A DNA stretch of 64,000 nt, taken from NCBI GenBank assembly GCA_009741485.1, contig CM019228.1, positions 12,269,837 through 12,333,836 on the forward strand, read 5' to 3'. Position numbers and translations under genes: made by a program. Below are positions 13,013 to 25,600 of this stretch, one piece after another; the first letter of the stretch is position 1, and each line of letters begins with the position of its first letter. The stretch is from Malurus cyaneus samueli. Its lineage: Eukaryota; Chordata; Aves; Passeriformes; Maluridae. The notes beneath the pieces were generated by a model. That model was not told where the DNA came from and ran no database searches. It saw only the letters and a list, made by a program, of their open reading frames with translations.

Positions 13013-13300
13013 CTCCCCACTCTCCCAGGGAACAATTCCTTCCCAATATCCCATCCATCCCTGCCCTCTGGCACTGGGAAGCCATTCCCTGTGTCCTGTC
13101 CCTCCATCCCTCGTCCCCAGTCCCTCTCCAGCTCTCCTGGAGCCCCTTTAGGCCCCAAAAGGGGCTCTGAGCTCTCCCTGGAGCCTTCTCCTCTCCAGGT
13201 GAGCACCCCCAGCTCTCAGCCCAGCCTGGCTCCAACCCTCAGAGCAGCTCCATGGCCTCCTCTGGGCTCTCTCCAGCAGCTCCAGATGGTTTGTCCTGCC
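13013..13300 (-). mobile_element. Young CR1 LINE fragment (minus orientation)
   Basis: The minus strand carries an internal piece of an avian CR1. Its 210 bp at 13013-13222 are the reverse complement of 26612-26821, with only a handful of substitutions, so both copies are recent or well preserved. The CR1 3' end (about the last 180 bp of the 26.6-kb copy) is missing: similarity stops abruptly at 13013. The 5' side continues to about 13300, further than in the other copy. No coding capacity remains. Confidence 0.75.
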
Positions 13301-14439
13301 TTTGTCTGAAATACCTGTGGCTGCACACATCAGACTGTGCATTTACACCAGGATTCCACATGAGCATAAAGGCTCTGGTGTGTTTGTTACCAGGGAGCAG
13401 CTGAGACGTGGCAGCTCAAACCCTTTGGGCTGTGCTGGTCCATCTTCCTCACCCAACTGCACAATTCCAGCTGGTTCTGATCTGAGGTGGAGGACTGCTT
13501 CTGGTCATCCTGAATTTCAAAAAGTTCTTTTCTGATGTGAATCCCCCGGCTGGCAGTGAGCTGCCCTGACTTGACAGAACGCAAATGACACAAGAGATGG
13601 GTCTGAGAGGTTCAAGTAGCCCCGTGGCTGGTGTTTGGCCATGGTGGCTGCTGTGAGCTGGCCTTGGCCCAGCCTGTGCCAGCCCTGGTGAAACCCCTGG
13701 GATGCTCACGAGGCATTTCATGCATTTCCCAAGGCCTGGCCAGCTGTCACAGTCCTGGTGACAGCTTCAGCAAGTATTTCTTGGTGCTTTTTCATAGAGC
13801 CAGTGTGGGGCAGGAGGTCAGTGGTGAGCCACAGGACAGGTTAGAGGAGGAACCAGAGCCGTGGGTTTCCCACCCCCATGGCAGATCCATCCTGAAAGGC
13901 TGCCAAGGCAGCAGGGCCGGGAGGTGCCTCCATCCCCTGGGCCAAAACACGAGCTGTTGATTCAGAGCAGGAAACTCGGGGTGCAGGTTTGAGCTGGCTC
14001 AGTGGTGAGGTGCCACCAGGCTGCTTCTCGTGGTGCTGGTGACAGAGAACCCCTGGGCAGCCGCATCGTCACCGAAGGCTCTTGGCAGCAGCGCATGCGG
14101 CGGGAGCAGTGTCACCCATGCCTGGGAAGGTGCCTGCGTGGGACTGTTGAGCAAGACCCTTAAGCTCCAGGGAATGTGAAATCCTTCCCCTTCCTGTCTG
14201 TGATGTTTCTGTGTGTCTGGAGAGGAGAAGGGAGCCCGTGCTGGCTCCGTCCGCCCCCTCCCCGGGAAGGCTCGGGGAGCCAGGGACTCGCACGCCCCAT
14301 TCTGTCGCAACGTCCCAACATCAACACCCTCTGATCTATGGGATCCTGAGAGTTTGCAGCTCTCGTGTGGAGATGGAGTATGAATAAGGGCCCCCCAGTG
14401 TATTGGGAATCGGGCCTGTGGGTCTCCCGTGTCAAGTGA
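13301..14439. other. Non-coding DNA, nothing recognised
   Basis: GC-moderate sequence without a recognised exon or repeat. Overlapping open frames on both strands look like chance frames in stop-poor sequence. Confidence 0.5.
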
Positions 14440-14650
14440 GTCATAATGTATTAGATCCGAGGACTTCCCCCACGGGTGTTTAGTCTCAACAAACCCAGCT
14501 AATTCAGATTTAACTTAGCTCTTAATATGCTACATTGCTGAGTCTTCTAATTAATGCCACATGTTGCAGTCAGCTGTCATACTGAATAAATGTTTACAAA
14601 GCTATTAATGTACTGTATTTGTAAACCAGACCAGCTCCTTTTTGGAAATC
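14440..14650. promoter_or_regulatory. Candidate enhancer-like block
   Basis: An abrupt AT-rich island between GC-rich flanks holds CTAATTAATG at 14547-14556 (homeodomain-like), CAGCTGTCA at 14571-14579 (E-box/MEIS-like) and TGTTTAC at 14591-14597 (forkhead-like). The clustering is suggestive of a conserved developmental enhancer. No conservation data were available. Confidence 0.28.
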
Positions 14651-17340
14651 ATGTGGTATGTGTTTTCCCCTCAAAGATGAAAAAAGTTTTTTAGCAAGAG
14701 CGGATACTTTATTTTTGCAGCAACAGCCACTTCCCAGGAATTCATTGCTAACTTTCTTGGGCCGCAGCCATTATCCCGGGGAGGGATGTGGGGGAAAGCG
14801 CTGTCTTTGGAATGGGGATGCTGAGCTGAGCCCCCTCACCACAGTGGGATGAGGGCCTGCGAGGGAGCTGGGACGGCTGTGCCAGGGGTGATGGTGGCAG
14901 GAGGAGGCAGAGTCCGTGTGTGTGTTGGTGGCTCTGCTGTCCCCAGCTGCTGCCATCCCTCCCCTGAGCTGCCACGTGAGCGGGGACACTCGGCCACAGC
15001 CAGGGGAACAGGGACACGGCCGTGTCGTCAGGCAGTCTGCAGACCAGCTGCCTTCTGCTGGGGACACTCCCGGGGCTGGGGACACGGGCTGATGGCCACC
15101 ACCATCCCCACACGGCCAGTACTCGCCTGGCACGGGGACCAGGGCACAGAACAGCGTGATCTTGGGGTGGCAGATCCAGCCTTCTCCCCGGAATCTCTCC
15201 CCAGCAGTTTGCTCCGCACAAATTCATGTTTGCTGTTTTCTGAGTTTGTTTGGTTGTGTCTTTAATTCCCTCCTGGGGCTCCAGGGAAACCGCTTTCTTC
15301 TGCTGGGATTCCTGCACTCCTGTTTCATCTCTAATGGGCTGCAGAAACCAGAGCAGATGCCAAAGGACTTGAAAGCTTAGGGAGAGTGGGGTTGGGGATC
15401 TGTGCACTGCCACCAGCTCCTGTGTCCCACTAGGCATCAGGCTGAGGGATTTGGGGATGTTGTCCTAGCTCAAGTCCATGACCTTCAAAGAGCTTAGGGA
15501 GAAAGGTTTCACTTCAGCAATAATTAAGTGAATTAAAATACTGTTTTCTCTGTTCTTAACCAGGTGAAACTCAGGCTAATGCTGTTTTTGAAGAATTAGT
15601 AGTGAAGTTTGTTCAGGTAAAGAAAAGCAAAGCAGTTAAGTGATTTCACTAGAGGGGCTCAGTCTCCTGCCCTCTCGCTCCACTGGCCCTGATTTCCCCA
15701 ACACAGGGATTAGCTCCAGACCTGGACATCTTGAGCAGGTCAAATCCAACCTTCTCAAAGTCACCATGCCTTGGTGAGAAGCTCAGCCCAGCCCCAGTAG
15801 AATGAGTCTAGAAAAGGAAAAATATTCTTATTTAGCTACTTGATTCATTCTTTTTTTTTCTCTGTATGTCCTGCAGCCCTCTAATAGTACTGAGCTCATA
15901 TTGTTGTGTTTTCCACCCAAAAGGGTCCTTTCAGCTGGAAAACATTGAAGTGCTTTCTCAGGAATGATGCTGCACTTACAGACTGCACCTCACAGCCTTC
16001 CTGTTACATTCAGTGCCTATTTATGGCTGAGAGAGTGGGAAATCTTTGGCTCCTCAGAGCTGGCAGCAGGTGGAAGGTCCAGCTGTACCTGAGGCACTGA
16101 GCTGCCATCAGGAATCACCAAAGAGCCGGACTAAACACCCATCCCTGTAAGAACTGTTATAGTTCTGTTATAGTTGGAAATGATTCATGCCCTTTGCATG
16201 TCTGTGGGGGTGTCTTCCATCCTCTCCAATCCCCTTGGGTCCCATTTCCAGTCCTTGGGGCTTTTCCTTACCTGGTGCTTGTCTCCCCACTGCAGTGGGA
16301 TTTCTGTTCACCCTACAAGGTCTCCTCGTGTCCCTCCCTTGGTGCTGGAGCCCAGAGCTGAGATCTGTGGCTGCAGGGTGGGCACTGCAGCTTCCCGGTG
16401 CCTCGGCCTGTTCAGGTGGAGGAGCTGCTGCTTCCATCCCTGCTGGGGTGGGAGATGGAGCACCCTCATGGCTGGGCTTTCCAGGACCTTCCAGCCCCTC
16501 CAGCCTCAGCCTCATGTGCTCCAGCTCGTGCAAGTGAACCAAGAACTGAGACATTTTGGTGCTACCTCTCTCTAGGAGCAGCACCCCTGCCATGGAGCTG
16601 TCACCGTGTGCCTGGGTGTCACCTGGTACCTCCCAGCCTGCTGAACCCCCAGCAGAGACAGCGAGGGGCTGCTGGTGGCCAGTGGGTTACAGACACCTCT
16701 CAGAGCCCCACACCACAGGGAGAAGGAAGAAAGGCAAGCTAAGCTGGCTTTTCATTTAGGATAATTGCTTCCATGCAGGATCCCTTCAGGACTATATTTT
16801 AAGGGGTTACCTCGAGCTGCAAACCTTAAAACATCTTGCCTTCCCTGCTGAAGCCAAGCACACACCTGCTCTTGCTGTGGAGCCACCTCTTCCAGGTCTT
16901 TAATCCCCTTTTTCCCAGCCTGCCTCGCCAGTGGAAAGTGTGCTTGCGATGTTAAACTTCCCTCATTAGGCTGAACATTCCTCTTTTTAACCTCTTTAAC
17001 CTGCAGCATTCCCATTGGGAGGACCCTGTCTCCAAACTCCTCAACTGCTCTTAATTAGATTGGGCATTTCTTGCCTCCACTGTATATTTACAATTTAGGA
17101 ACAGGAAAAAATACAGCCTGCACTTAAGGGCTTTCTTCCCTTTGTTCGCTTCCCGTGCTTGATATGTTGGACAGCAGGAGGTGGAAATTCTAAAGCCCAG
17201 AGGAGCAGAACTTGTCTGGAAGGACAATCCGAGGCAGTTTAGGTCATTCTTCAGGCAGGGCTGATTTCACATCTTGATGGATTTTTACATCAGCTCTCAC
17301 TTTTTTTTTATTTCCATCGCCCTGCGTGCACATGTCCCTG
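14651..17340. other. Non-coding DNA, nothing recognised
   Basis: No family is recognised. The 229-codon minus-strand frame at 14748-15437 lies in GC-rich DNA with competing open frames on the other strand and looks non-coding. A tiny direct repeat of CTGTTATAGTT occurs at about 16153-16174. Confidence 0.45.
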
Positions 17341-17346
17341 CACACA

Positions 17347-17387
<41 letters not shown>
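17341..17387. repeat. (CA)n microsatellite
   Basis: A run of CA dinucleotides, 47 bp long, is interrupted once by AA near 17349 and is followed by a TCTCACA imperfect tail. This is a standard length-variable microsatellite. The minus-strand open frame through it (poly Val-Cys) is an artefact of the repeat. Confidence 0.97.
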
Positions 17388-17390
<3 letters not shown>

Positions 17391-17559
17391 CACAACCCTA
17401 TTGTCTGTCTCTTGCTCTTCTCCTGCCATCAGCCTTTTATTATTGTTGATGTCTTTTCATTCCTGATGCCAAACTTGATTTGGAGATCGCAGCACTGAGG
17501 GTTTCATTTGGAGCTGGAGATGGAAAGCTGAAGTCCTAAGTGACTGGAGCCCTCGGCCA

Positions 17560-17700
17560 ATCTAATTGTTATTGACATTTGTGTCTGATTGTTCATCAAG
17601 GGGGATTTGACTCGCAGGCCAAATCATTCTATTACCAGGGTTCCTTTCAGCCTTTTCTCTAACATAAGGGGGGAAAAAAAACCCCACCCCAGTCAGCAGC
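17560..17700. promoter_or_regulatory. Candidate conserved non-coding block
   Basis: CpG-poor unique sequence with CTAATTGTTATTGACATTTG, GATTGTTCATCAAGG and CAAATCATTCTATTACC, which are SOX-like and homeodomain-like words, sits between a microsatellite and a GC-richer region. The call rests on composition only. Confidence 0.2.
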
Positions 17701-20155
17701 AGCAGAATCAATGGCAATATGTGGAGCTGTGAGAGGGGGGAGCGAAGCTGGAGGAGATCACGTACGTCCCGTTTGAAACGCGCGAGCAAAAGATCCGAGA
17801 GCCAGGCGGTGTTGCCTTACAGGGGGAAAAAGGATCTCATTAACAGACTACCGTTTTCATGGCAAGGTGAAGGAGGCAGAGGAAGGAGGGGCTGGCAGGG
17901 CTAATTATATTAAGGTCATTTCACCTGTCAAAACTTTCCCTGTAGTGGTGTCCCTGGTGCCCTGGGATAACATCCAGATTTGTCCTGAATGGTGTCTCTG
18001 TTCCTGCTTAGGAGCCTTGACTGGTGGGTCGTGGAGCGAGCTGCATGAAAGGAGCCCTGAAGGCACCCTTTTGCCTTCTTTTCACCTCCTGCTCTCCTTT
18101 GATTTTGCCTTTCCCCCTCTTGAGTTTCAGGGTGGGTAATGACGAAGCCCTGTCGCGCCACTCGCCCGCGGAAGCGGCTGGCACAGCAAACGCCCCGTGT
18201 GCAGCCGGTTCTGGTCTCCCTGCATTTCAAACCCATTTGCACCCTGCTGCAATGCCAATTTATACCCCTTGAAAGCTCTCCTCTGGAGCAGAGAGGGATG
18301 GAGCGAGGCTGATTTTGCTCATTAGACTAATGGTGGAAACCGGAGTGATGCAGACGTAGGGATCAAAACAGAACCAAGGAAAATATCCTGTTTATTCATT
18401 TGAAAGAGGCAGGGGTGAGGGGGTGGCTGCTAAACCACCTCATCCTGGTGATGAACCCTAGAATTACCTGTGCTCTTTCAGGGAATTGTTCCAAGCCATT
18501 GAGTTATTTCATTTTCCAGGAGTTTGCCGGGTGGAAGGCAAATTTCTGCAGTTAATCTTTCTCACGAGGTAGGTGGAAGCCGTGCAGATGGCCCCACTCT
18601 GCTAACATTAGCAGGTAGAGGTAATTTGGGGAAGGAGGCAATGGGAGGGACACAATGGGGTTCATTCAGGATCACATGCCACCACAGAAACAGCACAAAT
18701 TTCAGAGATCAAAGGCTCCTCCACCAAAAGTCGCTACCTCAATGTGTTGGGTAGCTTGGGAGAGAGCTGAGGACGAGGAGGAAGTGAACCCAATTCCCCT
18801 GGCCTTGGGCAAACAGCTCAGTGAGTCAGATCCCTCCTGCTGAAGTTGCACTGCTGGATTTGGTTTAACACGCCCTGCCTTTGAGAGATGCTCCGGAGCA
18901 GCCGTGAGTCACCAACGGTTGTGACGTGCGGTAGGACCTGACGAGTTCCCCTAAATCCCAATATTGAGGTCCTGGGATTGGCTTTCGAGTAGGAAAATAA
19001 GCAGAACCACGTAGTTGTTAATGGTACATAGTTACTACTAGTTTTTAATTAATTATTGCAGTGGAGAGATGAGCAAGAGGCTCTGAGCTGTGGATGCAGA
19101 GCGAAAGTGCCTGGTGGGTGGTGCCATCAGGGTTGGGCTGTTGGACATCTTCATTTTGTTCCATCGAAAGAGTTCAACGGCCCCTAAGTGCTAAAAAGGA
19201 TTCTTGGGGGCAAACCCCTGCAGTTTGTAGTTCTGAGAGTGCCAGGGGGAATTGTTCAAACTGAGATGTGTGTAATTATCTGTCACCCCAATCCCTGCCA
19301 TTCCAGGCTCTTCCCATCATTTCTAACAGATACACAACCATGCTGGTGTCCTGTTTCTGGGGGACTGTGCTGCTTTTCTGCCCTTCAGTCTCCTGAGCCA
19401 GCTTCATTCAGCAGCAAAATTACTGCCCAGACTCATCTCTGACTCTCTAATTGCTTTGTTTTTGGTGAAGTCTTTTGGGAGGTAGTTCTCAATAAATCCC
19501 ATTTTCTCATTCAGGAAGCGGGCAGGGGTGTAGAGCTTCCCATCTGATGCTTTGGCCCTAAAGAAGGAGGAAAAATACTCAAATGAGGAGAGTGCAGTGC
19601 ATCCCCACTCTTGTGAGAATCCACCCTTGGGGCCAGACCAAGCTGCTGCTTCAAAAACCTTTGAGACCTATAAGAAAACATTGATTTTTCATAGCACAAT
19701 CTGTAATTTGGGCCTCGAGGAGGATGAATGAACAACTGCAAACGTCGTTGCTCTTTTAGGAAAGGACAAACCAGAGTTTTGATCGTATCGAGGGCGATGG
19801 GAAGCAAAAATATGTGCAGGGGCTGGCACTGGAGTATCCACGCCGAGCCTCACTCTGCCAGGTGTTCCTGCCATCGCTCCCAGGGCAGCAGAGTTTCCAG
19901 TGCAGTAACCTGAATCATTTTAAAGAGCAGAGCAGAGACAAAGCCCCGTATTGTCGGCAGCCAAGGGTGAATAAGAAGACCTTTGGGAGCCCCGCAACTT
20001 CTCCCTTTAATCTGATCAGCGAGCAGCATTCTTGTAATTCCCTGTGGGTCACTCTGAATTCCTGCAGTTTCTCAGCCAGGTTGAAGCCTTTCCCTCTGAT
20101 ATTAAATAATCTGCAGGCTTAGGGAGAACAACAGAGCCAGAGCAAGGAAAGGCTT
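17701..20155. other. Non-coding DNA, nothing recognised
   Basis: No exon or repeat family is recognised. An AT-rich spot at about 19020-19070 (TACTACTAGTTTTTAATTAA) is the only compositional feature. Confidence 0.5.
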
Positions 20156-20280
20156 AGTTTATCTCAGGAACCAACAGGAAGCTGTTGCGACCTTCTCCCA
20201 GCATCTCTGAGACCCAGGAATTTAAGCCTTACCTTGTGCTGTATGTTCTGCTTTTAAAACACTCTGCGAGGTCGTTGTGA
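20156..20280 (+). repeat. Local 125-bp direct repeat, copy A
   Basis: These 125 bp recur in the same orientation at 21465-21589, about 1.3 kb downstream, without length difference. I count about 11 substitutions, mostly transitions, so identity is near 91%. The shared core includes AACAGGAAGCTGTTG, CTTCTCCCAGCATCTCTGAG and TACCTTGTGCTGT. I do not recognise it as a known transposon; it may be an old segmental duplication or a fragment of an uncharacterised family. Confidence 0.85.
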
Positions 20281-21464
20281 GAGGATGTGTTGTGTTTTTA
20301 TCATGAAACAGTGTCCTTATGATGGATGTGTTAGCTTCAGTTGTTCCTGGCTTAATTCAGGTGAAGCAGCAGTTTCAGTGGTAACCCAGAGACACAGGGC
20401 TGCTCCTAAAGACAACAAAAGCAAGGCTGGCTCGGTTCAAATCTCACCTTTGTTGTGTTTTGGGGGCACAGTGGAGCTCACAGACACAGAATTAGTCAGG
20501 AAGATGAACCAAAGAATTAGAATTACTTTTGTCCCTGGGTGAGAAGTAATGCTGTGGCCAGAATTCCTTGTCCCCGCTCCCCCAGGAAGGCACTTTATTC
20601 ACTTCAGTGGTCACTAACTCCAGCCTGATGTGAAAATCCAAGGATTTTTAGTGATGCTGGAGAGATGAGACTGTTTTGAGAAGTAAAGTGTTGCTGTTTT
20701 TCTTAGAAAAGGAACAAATTTTCTTTCAAAACACACAAAAGAAATATTCCTACTGTGGAAAAGCATAGCCTGAAGACTCAAATGACATTAGGTCACTGCT
20801 TTCTTTTATCAATAACTTTGAAGTCTTGTCCCAGTTTTCTAATTTAGATTCTTGTGATAAGAGGTTCTCAGAGAGCCTGGGCAAAAGCCAAGACCCTCTC
20901 CTGCTAATAATGATTTGGGAACACAACTACCAGTAGCAGTCCCAGTCCTGAGGAAGAGCCAGGTACTAAAAGTGGCTGTGGGGACTCTGCAGAGACAAAC
21001 CCCGAGCCTTTGGACTGTTTTACGTTTTCAGTCAGCTCTCAGACCCAAGGGCATGAGCCCTGTGCTGGGTTTGATCTCTAAAAGCTCAGCCTGAACTAAG
21101 CGCACAAGGTGGATTTCACTGAGTCGCTCTTTGAATTCCCTCCTGGTCTCATCCATTCACAAAAACTTGTGAAAGTTTCAAATAACGAGATGGGAATGAA
21201 ATGAGCAGGTCATAGCTAGGCTGGTTTTTGAGCAGGTGCCCTTGGGGATGGGCCAGCCCTGGGCAGAGCCCCTCCTGGTCTGGGGATGGGTGGAGGGAAT
21301 GGGAATGCAGAGTGACTGATTTCCACCGCTGCCACAGTGCAGCTCTTTGCACCACTCATGAGCAGACAGTCCTGGAGAAAGGTGGGAAGGTACAAAGGCT
21401 TCCCCACCCCCAGGAATTACCTTCTCCTCTGCAGTGTTGGAGGATGCTCAGGGATGCGAACAGA
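20281..21464. other. Unique spacer between the two 125-bp repeats
   Basis: No gene or known repeat is recognised between the repeat copies. GC content is moderate and no tandem structure is present. Confidence 0.5.
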
Positions 21465-21589
21465 AGTTTATCTCAGAAACCAACAGGAAGCTGTTGTGAC
21501 CTTCTCCCAGCATCTCTGAGACTCGGGAATTTAAACCTTACCTTGTGCTGTGCGTTCTGCTTTTAGAACACTCTGCAAGCACGTTGTGA
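21465..21589 (+). repeat. Local 125-bp direct repeat, copy B
   Basis: Partner of 20156-20280. Immediately after this copy comes an AT tract containing ATATTTTCAAT twice and then a run of nine A residues (to about 21628). Copy A lacks this tail. The tail could mark the end of a retroposed copy, but no target-site duplication is evident. Confidence 0.85.
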
Positions 21590-21699
21590 TATTTTCAATA
21601 TATATTTTCAATATTTGAAAAAAAAACGCATTCCCTGCTCCGAGAGCACAGCAGCTGCCAGCACAGCACATCCAGATTTGCCGGGTGTTGTAGGAATTA

Positions 21700-22430
21700 A
21701 GAAAAGCAGGATCCTTGTGTCCAGGGCTGTCTCTGGCTGTGTCAGCCGCCCCATCTCCATGACTGCAGGTGCCCCGAGCTCTCCGCTGTGCCCCGGGGAC
21801 TGATCGGGGTCATTGGTGCCGGAGCCGCGGCTCTGGGAGCGGGGATCACCGTGTCCAGGCTGGCCGTGCGTGAGCCGTGTGTGCGGGGCAGGCCCTGAAC
21901 CCCGGGAATCATTAATTCTGTCATTAATGAGCGATTCCTGACCCCGGCAGCTCCAGCCCGCTGACAATAACAGGATCGCCGGCTGTGCCAGAGCTGTCTC
22001 CGCGCCCTCACCGCTCCCGTTCCATTGACTGAAATCCCCTGCACCAGGCACCCGGGCTGCTGGCAGGGCAGGGAAAAACCTCCTGTGTTTCATCCTGTGG
22101 AATTATCCCTTGGGTGTTCCCCACCCTCACGGGTGCCCCAAAGGCCTGGGCAGCACCAGTAATGGCTCACCCAAACTGCCCATCCGACTAGCCGGGACGG
22201 GAATTCTTTGGGAATTCTCCACGATGCCCTCTGTGGGCTCCAGACGAACAGATCTTTCCCGTGCCAGGGAAAGAGAGAAGGGGCTGGGGCTGCAGCGGGA
22301 CACTGGAGGAGCCCCGGGGAGGAGGCTCCCGGGTGGATCCCGGGTGGATCCCGGGCAGATCCCGGCCGTGCGCTGTCCGGGACAGCTCCGCAGTGAGGAG
22401 GTAAGCTGGGAGCTGTGCTAGCGTGTTTTC
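21700..22430. other. GC-rich, CpG-rich segment with an embedded homeobox-like site pair
   Basis: CpG density rises through 21780-22390 (for example GCCGGAGCCGCGG near 21819). In its middle lies CATTAATTCTGTCATTAATG (21910-21929), two ATTAAT words in an otherwise GC-rich context. A CpG-island-like regulatory region is possible. No exon was identified. Confidence 0.35.
22328..22364. repeat. 11-bp tandem repeat, about 3 units
   Basis: The unit GGGTGGATCCC is repeated directly, with the third unit altered to GGGCAGATCCC. It lies inside the GC-rich segment and is too short to be more than a local slippage product. Confidence 0.8.
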
Positions 22431-22623
22431 CATCTCACACCGGGGGTGTTTTCACACTCAGAATGGTTCTAATTATCTGCTGGAAGATTTTGAGAGCTCC
22501 CAGGGCAATGGAGAGACCTCAGTCAGTGTTTCCTAGCTGAAGGCATCCGTGGATGTGCGTTCCTCGCCTTACTCACACACAGCCCAACCTTGCATCGAGG
22601 GTGGGGCCCGTGCCAAGTGCCTG

Positions 22624-22675
22624 GGTGGCTCCTTGGTGGCTCCTTGGTGGCTCCTTGGTGGCTCCTTGGTGGCTC
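22624..22675. repeat. 11-bp tandem repeat, 4 to 5 units
   Basis: The unit GGTGGCTCCTT is repeated head to tail four times and then decays into GGTGGCTCTGATC. It is a small minisatellite in non-coding DNA, some 260 bp from the GGGTGGATCCC repeat but unrelated in unit sequence. Confidence 0.9.
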
Positions 22676-25600
22676 TGATCGTGGGTCTCAATGGCTGGCA
22701 GCTCCAGGCCTCTTGGAGTTTGCACCAGGCTCGATGGAATCTGCAGGGAAAGGGCTGTTTCTCCTAAATTATCCCTTATTATTTTGCCTGGCCACAGTGC
22801 AGTGCACATAACATCGCAGGGATAAAATCTCCTTTGTGGGAATAGCAAAATGGCTCCAAAAAAAGGGGATTCAGCTGCAGAGGTGAGTTGTGGCTGTAGC
22901 TGCAGCCCTGGGCTCTTGTGCCTTTTTACACTGTGCAATTCATAATGCCCAGGATGTCTTTAGTGTCTTTCCTTGGGCAGGGAATGGCACTCCCCTGCTT
23001 TTTTTCTGGAAGGAAGTGTCAGCAGATGCTGCTGGCTGAGCGAACTCACACCTCCAAGCAGGAAAAAATCAAAGGAACACATTCCCTTACCTGTCTGGCC
23101 TCAGACTTTGTCTCATCTGGGTGAACTGTGCAAGGATATTTCTATCGGATTCACAAAGTCCTGCCTGTGCTGGGGGTGGGAGGAAGGATCCCAGAGGATT
23201 GTTCTGGGGGGTGGTAGCTCCTGCTGAGGGCTCCTCAGCTCCAGCACAATCCGTGTGCTCCCAGAGCACTGAACACTGCCCGGCGTCACCACTCCTCACC
23301 CGGGCACCTCCCTGCCAGGCTTTGGGGCTGGGCTCTGGGGTTTGGCTCCGTCCCTGTGACCCACAAACACTGCTGGAGACCCCACACACCTTCTCCATGC
23401 TGGGATGGGCACAGAGCCGCGAATGCAGTGCAGTCGGGTCTGGCACAAAGGGAGAGCACAATAGAGCAGGGCCAGATGTTGCCACATCAGTGGGGAGGCA
23501 GAGTGGCCAAGAGCTGTCACCAGGACGACCAGAACACTGATGGATCAGTGCAGCCCTGTTCCCTGCTCTCTGCAGCTGCCTTCCCACCCTCAAACCATCC
23601 CACCCATTCCTCACATCCTCTGCGAGGCGCTGAAGGGATTGTGACAGGCCCAATGTTTCTCCAGATTTGGATCACTGCAGGGAGCAGTTTCCATTTCTCT
23701 CCAGTACCTTTTTTTATGGAGAAGAAGTGGAAAGGCTCGTGGTGTTGGGTGCTTGGAGTGCTCTGCACATGGGCAGAGCTGCTGGGCTTTGCTTCGTTTT
23801 CCTCTCAGCCACCCCACAAATCCCACCCCAGTGCGGTTTTCCATCAAAGCTCACACTTTGTGATCCGATACCCGCCCGTCCTTGGGGAAAGAAAGAGCAC
23901 TGAGTGATTCCTTTTGTTTTAAGCTGTGTAATTGGTAAGGAAAACATATCCTCTTTTCTTTTATTGTCATGTTTAGGAAGTTTCTTCGCATGTCATAACA
24001 TTTTGTCTGTTTTTACTGAAATCCTTCCACGAAGGAATGATTGTTTGCACAAACAGACTGACATGTTGATACAGGCTGACAACTGCATGGCTAAGACCAA
24101 AATAAAATGTAAAGTAAACACATTTGCATAAGTTTATAATCTGACCCAGTTCTTAGGAAGCAGAGGAAATGGGGAGATGTGAATCTGAGCAGCTTATCTC
24201 ACATCTCTCCTTTCTGCTGTGCCCCTCATTCTTAACCTCTGCTCCACGAGTGCCATGGGAGAGTTGTCTGATTTTTCCATTCAGATTTGAAACAACAGGT
24301 CCCTCTTGTAGTTCACTTGTGGTTTTGTTTTGCTTAGAAGGGAGGGCACGGAGGAGGGAGCATTCCTGGTTTTCCCCTCATGTGAAACTGGTTGGTCTTT
24401 TCATCCTTTTTTCTTCTCGGTTACACTTTAAAAGGCTTCTGTCAGTGTATTTCCCATCACTTGAAAATTGCATTGACACGCTGCTGCTTTGTCACAACCG
24501 TGCAGCATCACAAAATGCTGATTTGGTACTATCTATTTTTGATCTGCTTGTGGCATGATTTCCTTAAGGATTTTGAGATCAGTGCCTCTTTTTCCAGATG
24601 AGAAAACCAGAGCGTGGAGCAGTGATTTCCTTTTGGAGCCAGATCACTGTCCTGGCCGAGTGAAGTGAGATTTGTTAGTTCTCAGCTGCCTGGAAATGAT
24701 TCAGCTCCCTCACTGATGTGTGTGACTGGAAACAAGCCCTTGCCCAGACGCCCACGAGTTCATCCAACAGTTTGTGGCATCAGTCAGGTCTGTGTTGTTG
24801 GTTGGCTTTCATAAAACAGCTCCCAAAAACGATGAATCTTAAAAATATCATTTGAAGGGCTTCCTGTGGACCTGGCTGTCCCAGAGGGAGCCAAAGGGCC
24901 CTTATTTTTAAAATTGCAATTAATCCATGCTGCACAGTTGGAGAGAAAGAATGAAGGAGGACTGGTAAGAATAATGTTGAGTCCTTGTAGCAGAAAGATG
25001 CTTAAACCCGACATGGTCAAGATGGGCTCCAGGTCCATCAAAGGACATTTGTCTGACTTGCACAATTCCTGCCTTCAATTAAACATCTCTGATGGGTTTT
25101 CTGCTGTAACTGGAGGCAGAGGAATTCTAAATTCAACATTCAGTCTCTGAATTTGAGATTCCTCAAATTTCCCTCTGCCAGCCTGTTCCATTTGATGTCC
25201 ATGGCCCCAATCATTGTAGTCAGCAGTAGAAGGGCAGAGTTAACTTTTCTGTCAGCTTTGAGCAGAACCATTTTGGTTTTGATTAGGAGGAGCCAATTAG
25301 TGCCAAATGATCTGACTAACAGAGCCCTGTGTGAGCAATCCTTGCTATGGACAGAACACAATAATAATTTCCAAAATTCTTGAAGGAACCTCAAAGCCCT
25401 GGTCTCTTAAGCTATGAGCAATTCAGTTGCACCGTCACTCCATGTGTGAATTTCTGGGAGACAGTGGGATTTAGGGGAATATTTAGTTTTGGGTTTCCTT
25501 TTGCCTGTTTTGGGAAGTCCCTAACTCAGTGAGCTGTCATCCATACCTCACTTGTGTGGGCGTTATTTTAGGAGTTGATACTCGATCCTTGGAGCTGCGT

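Noticed and set aside
14748..15437. 229-codon minus-strand open frame
   Set aside because: It lies in GC-rich stop-poor DNA with overlapping frames on both strands, and no family is recognised.
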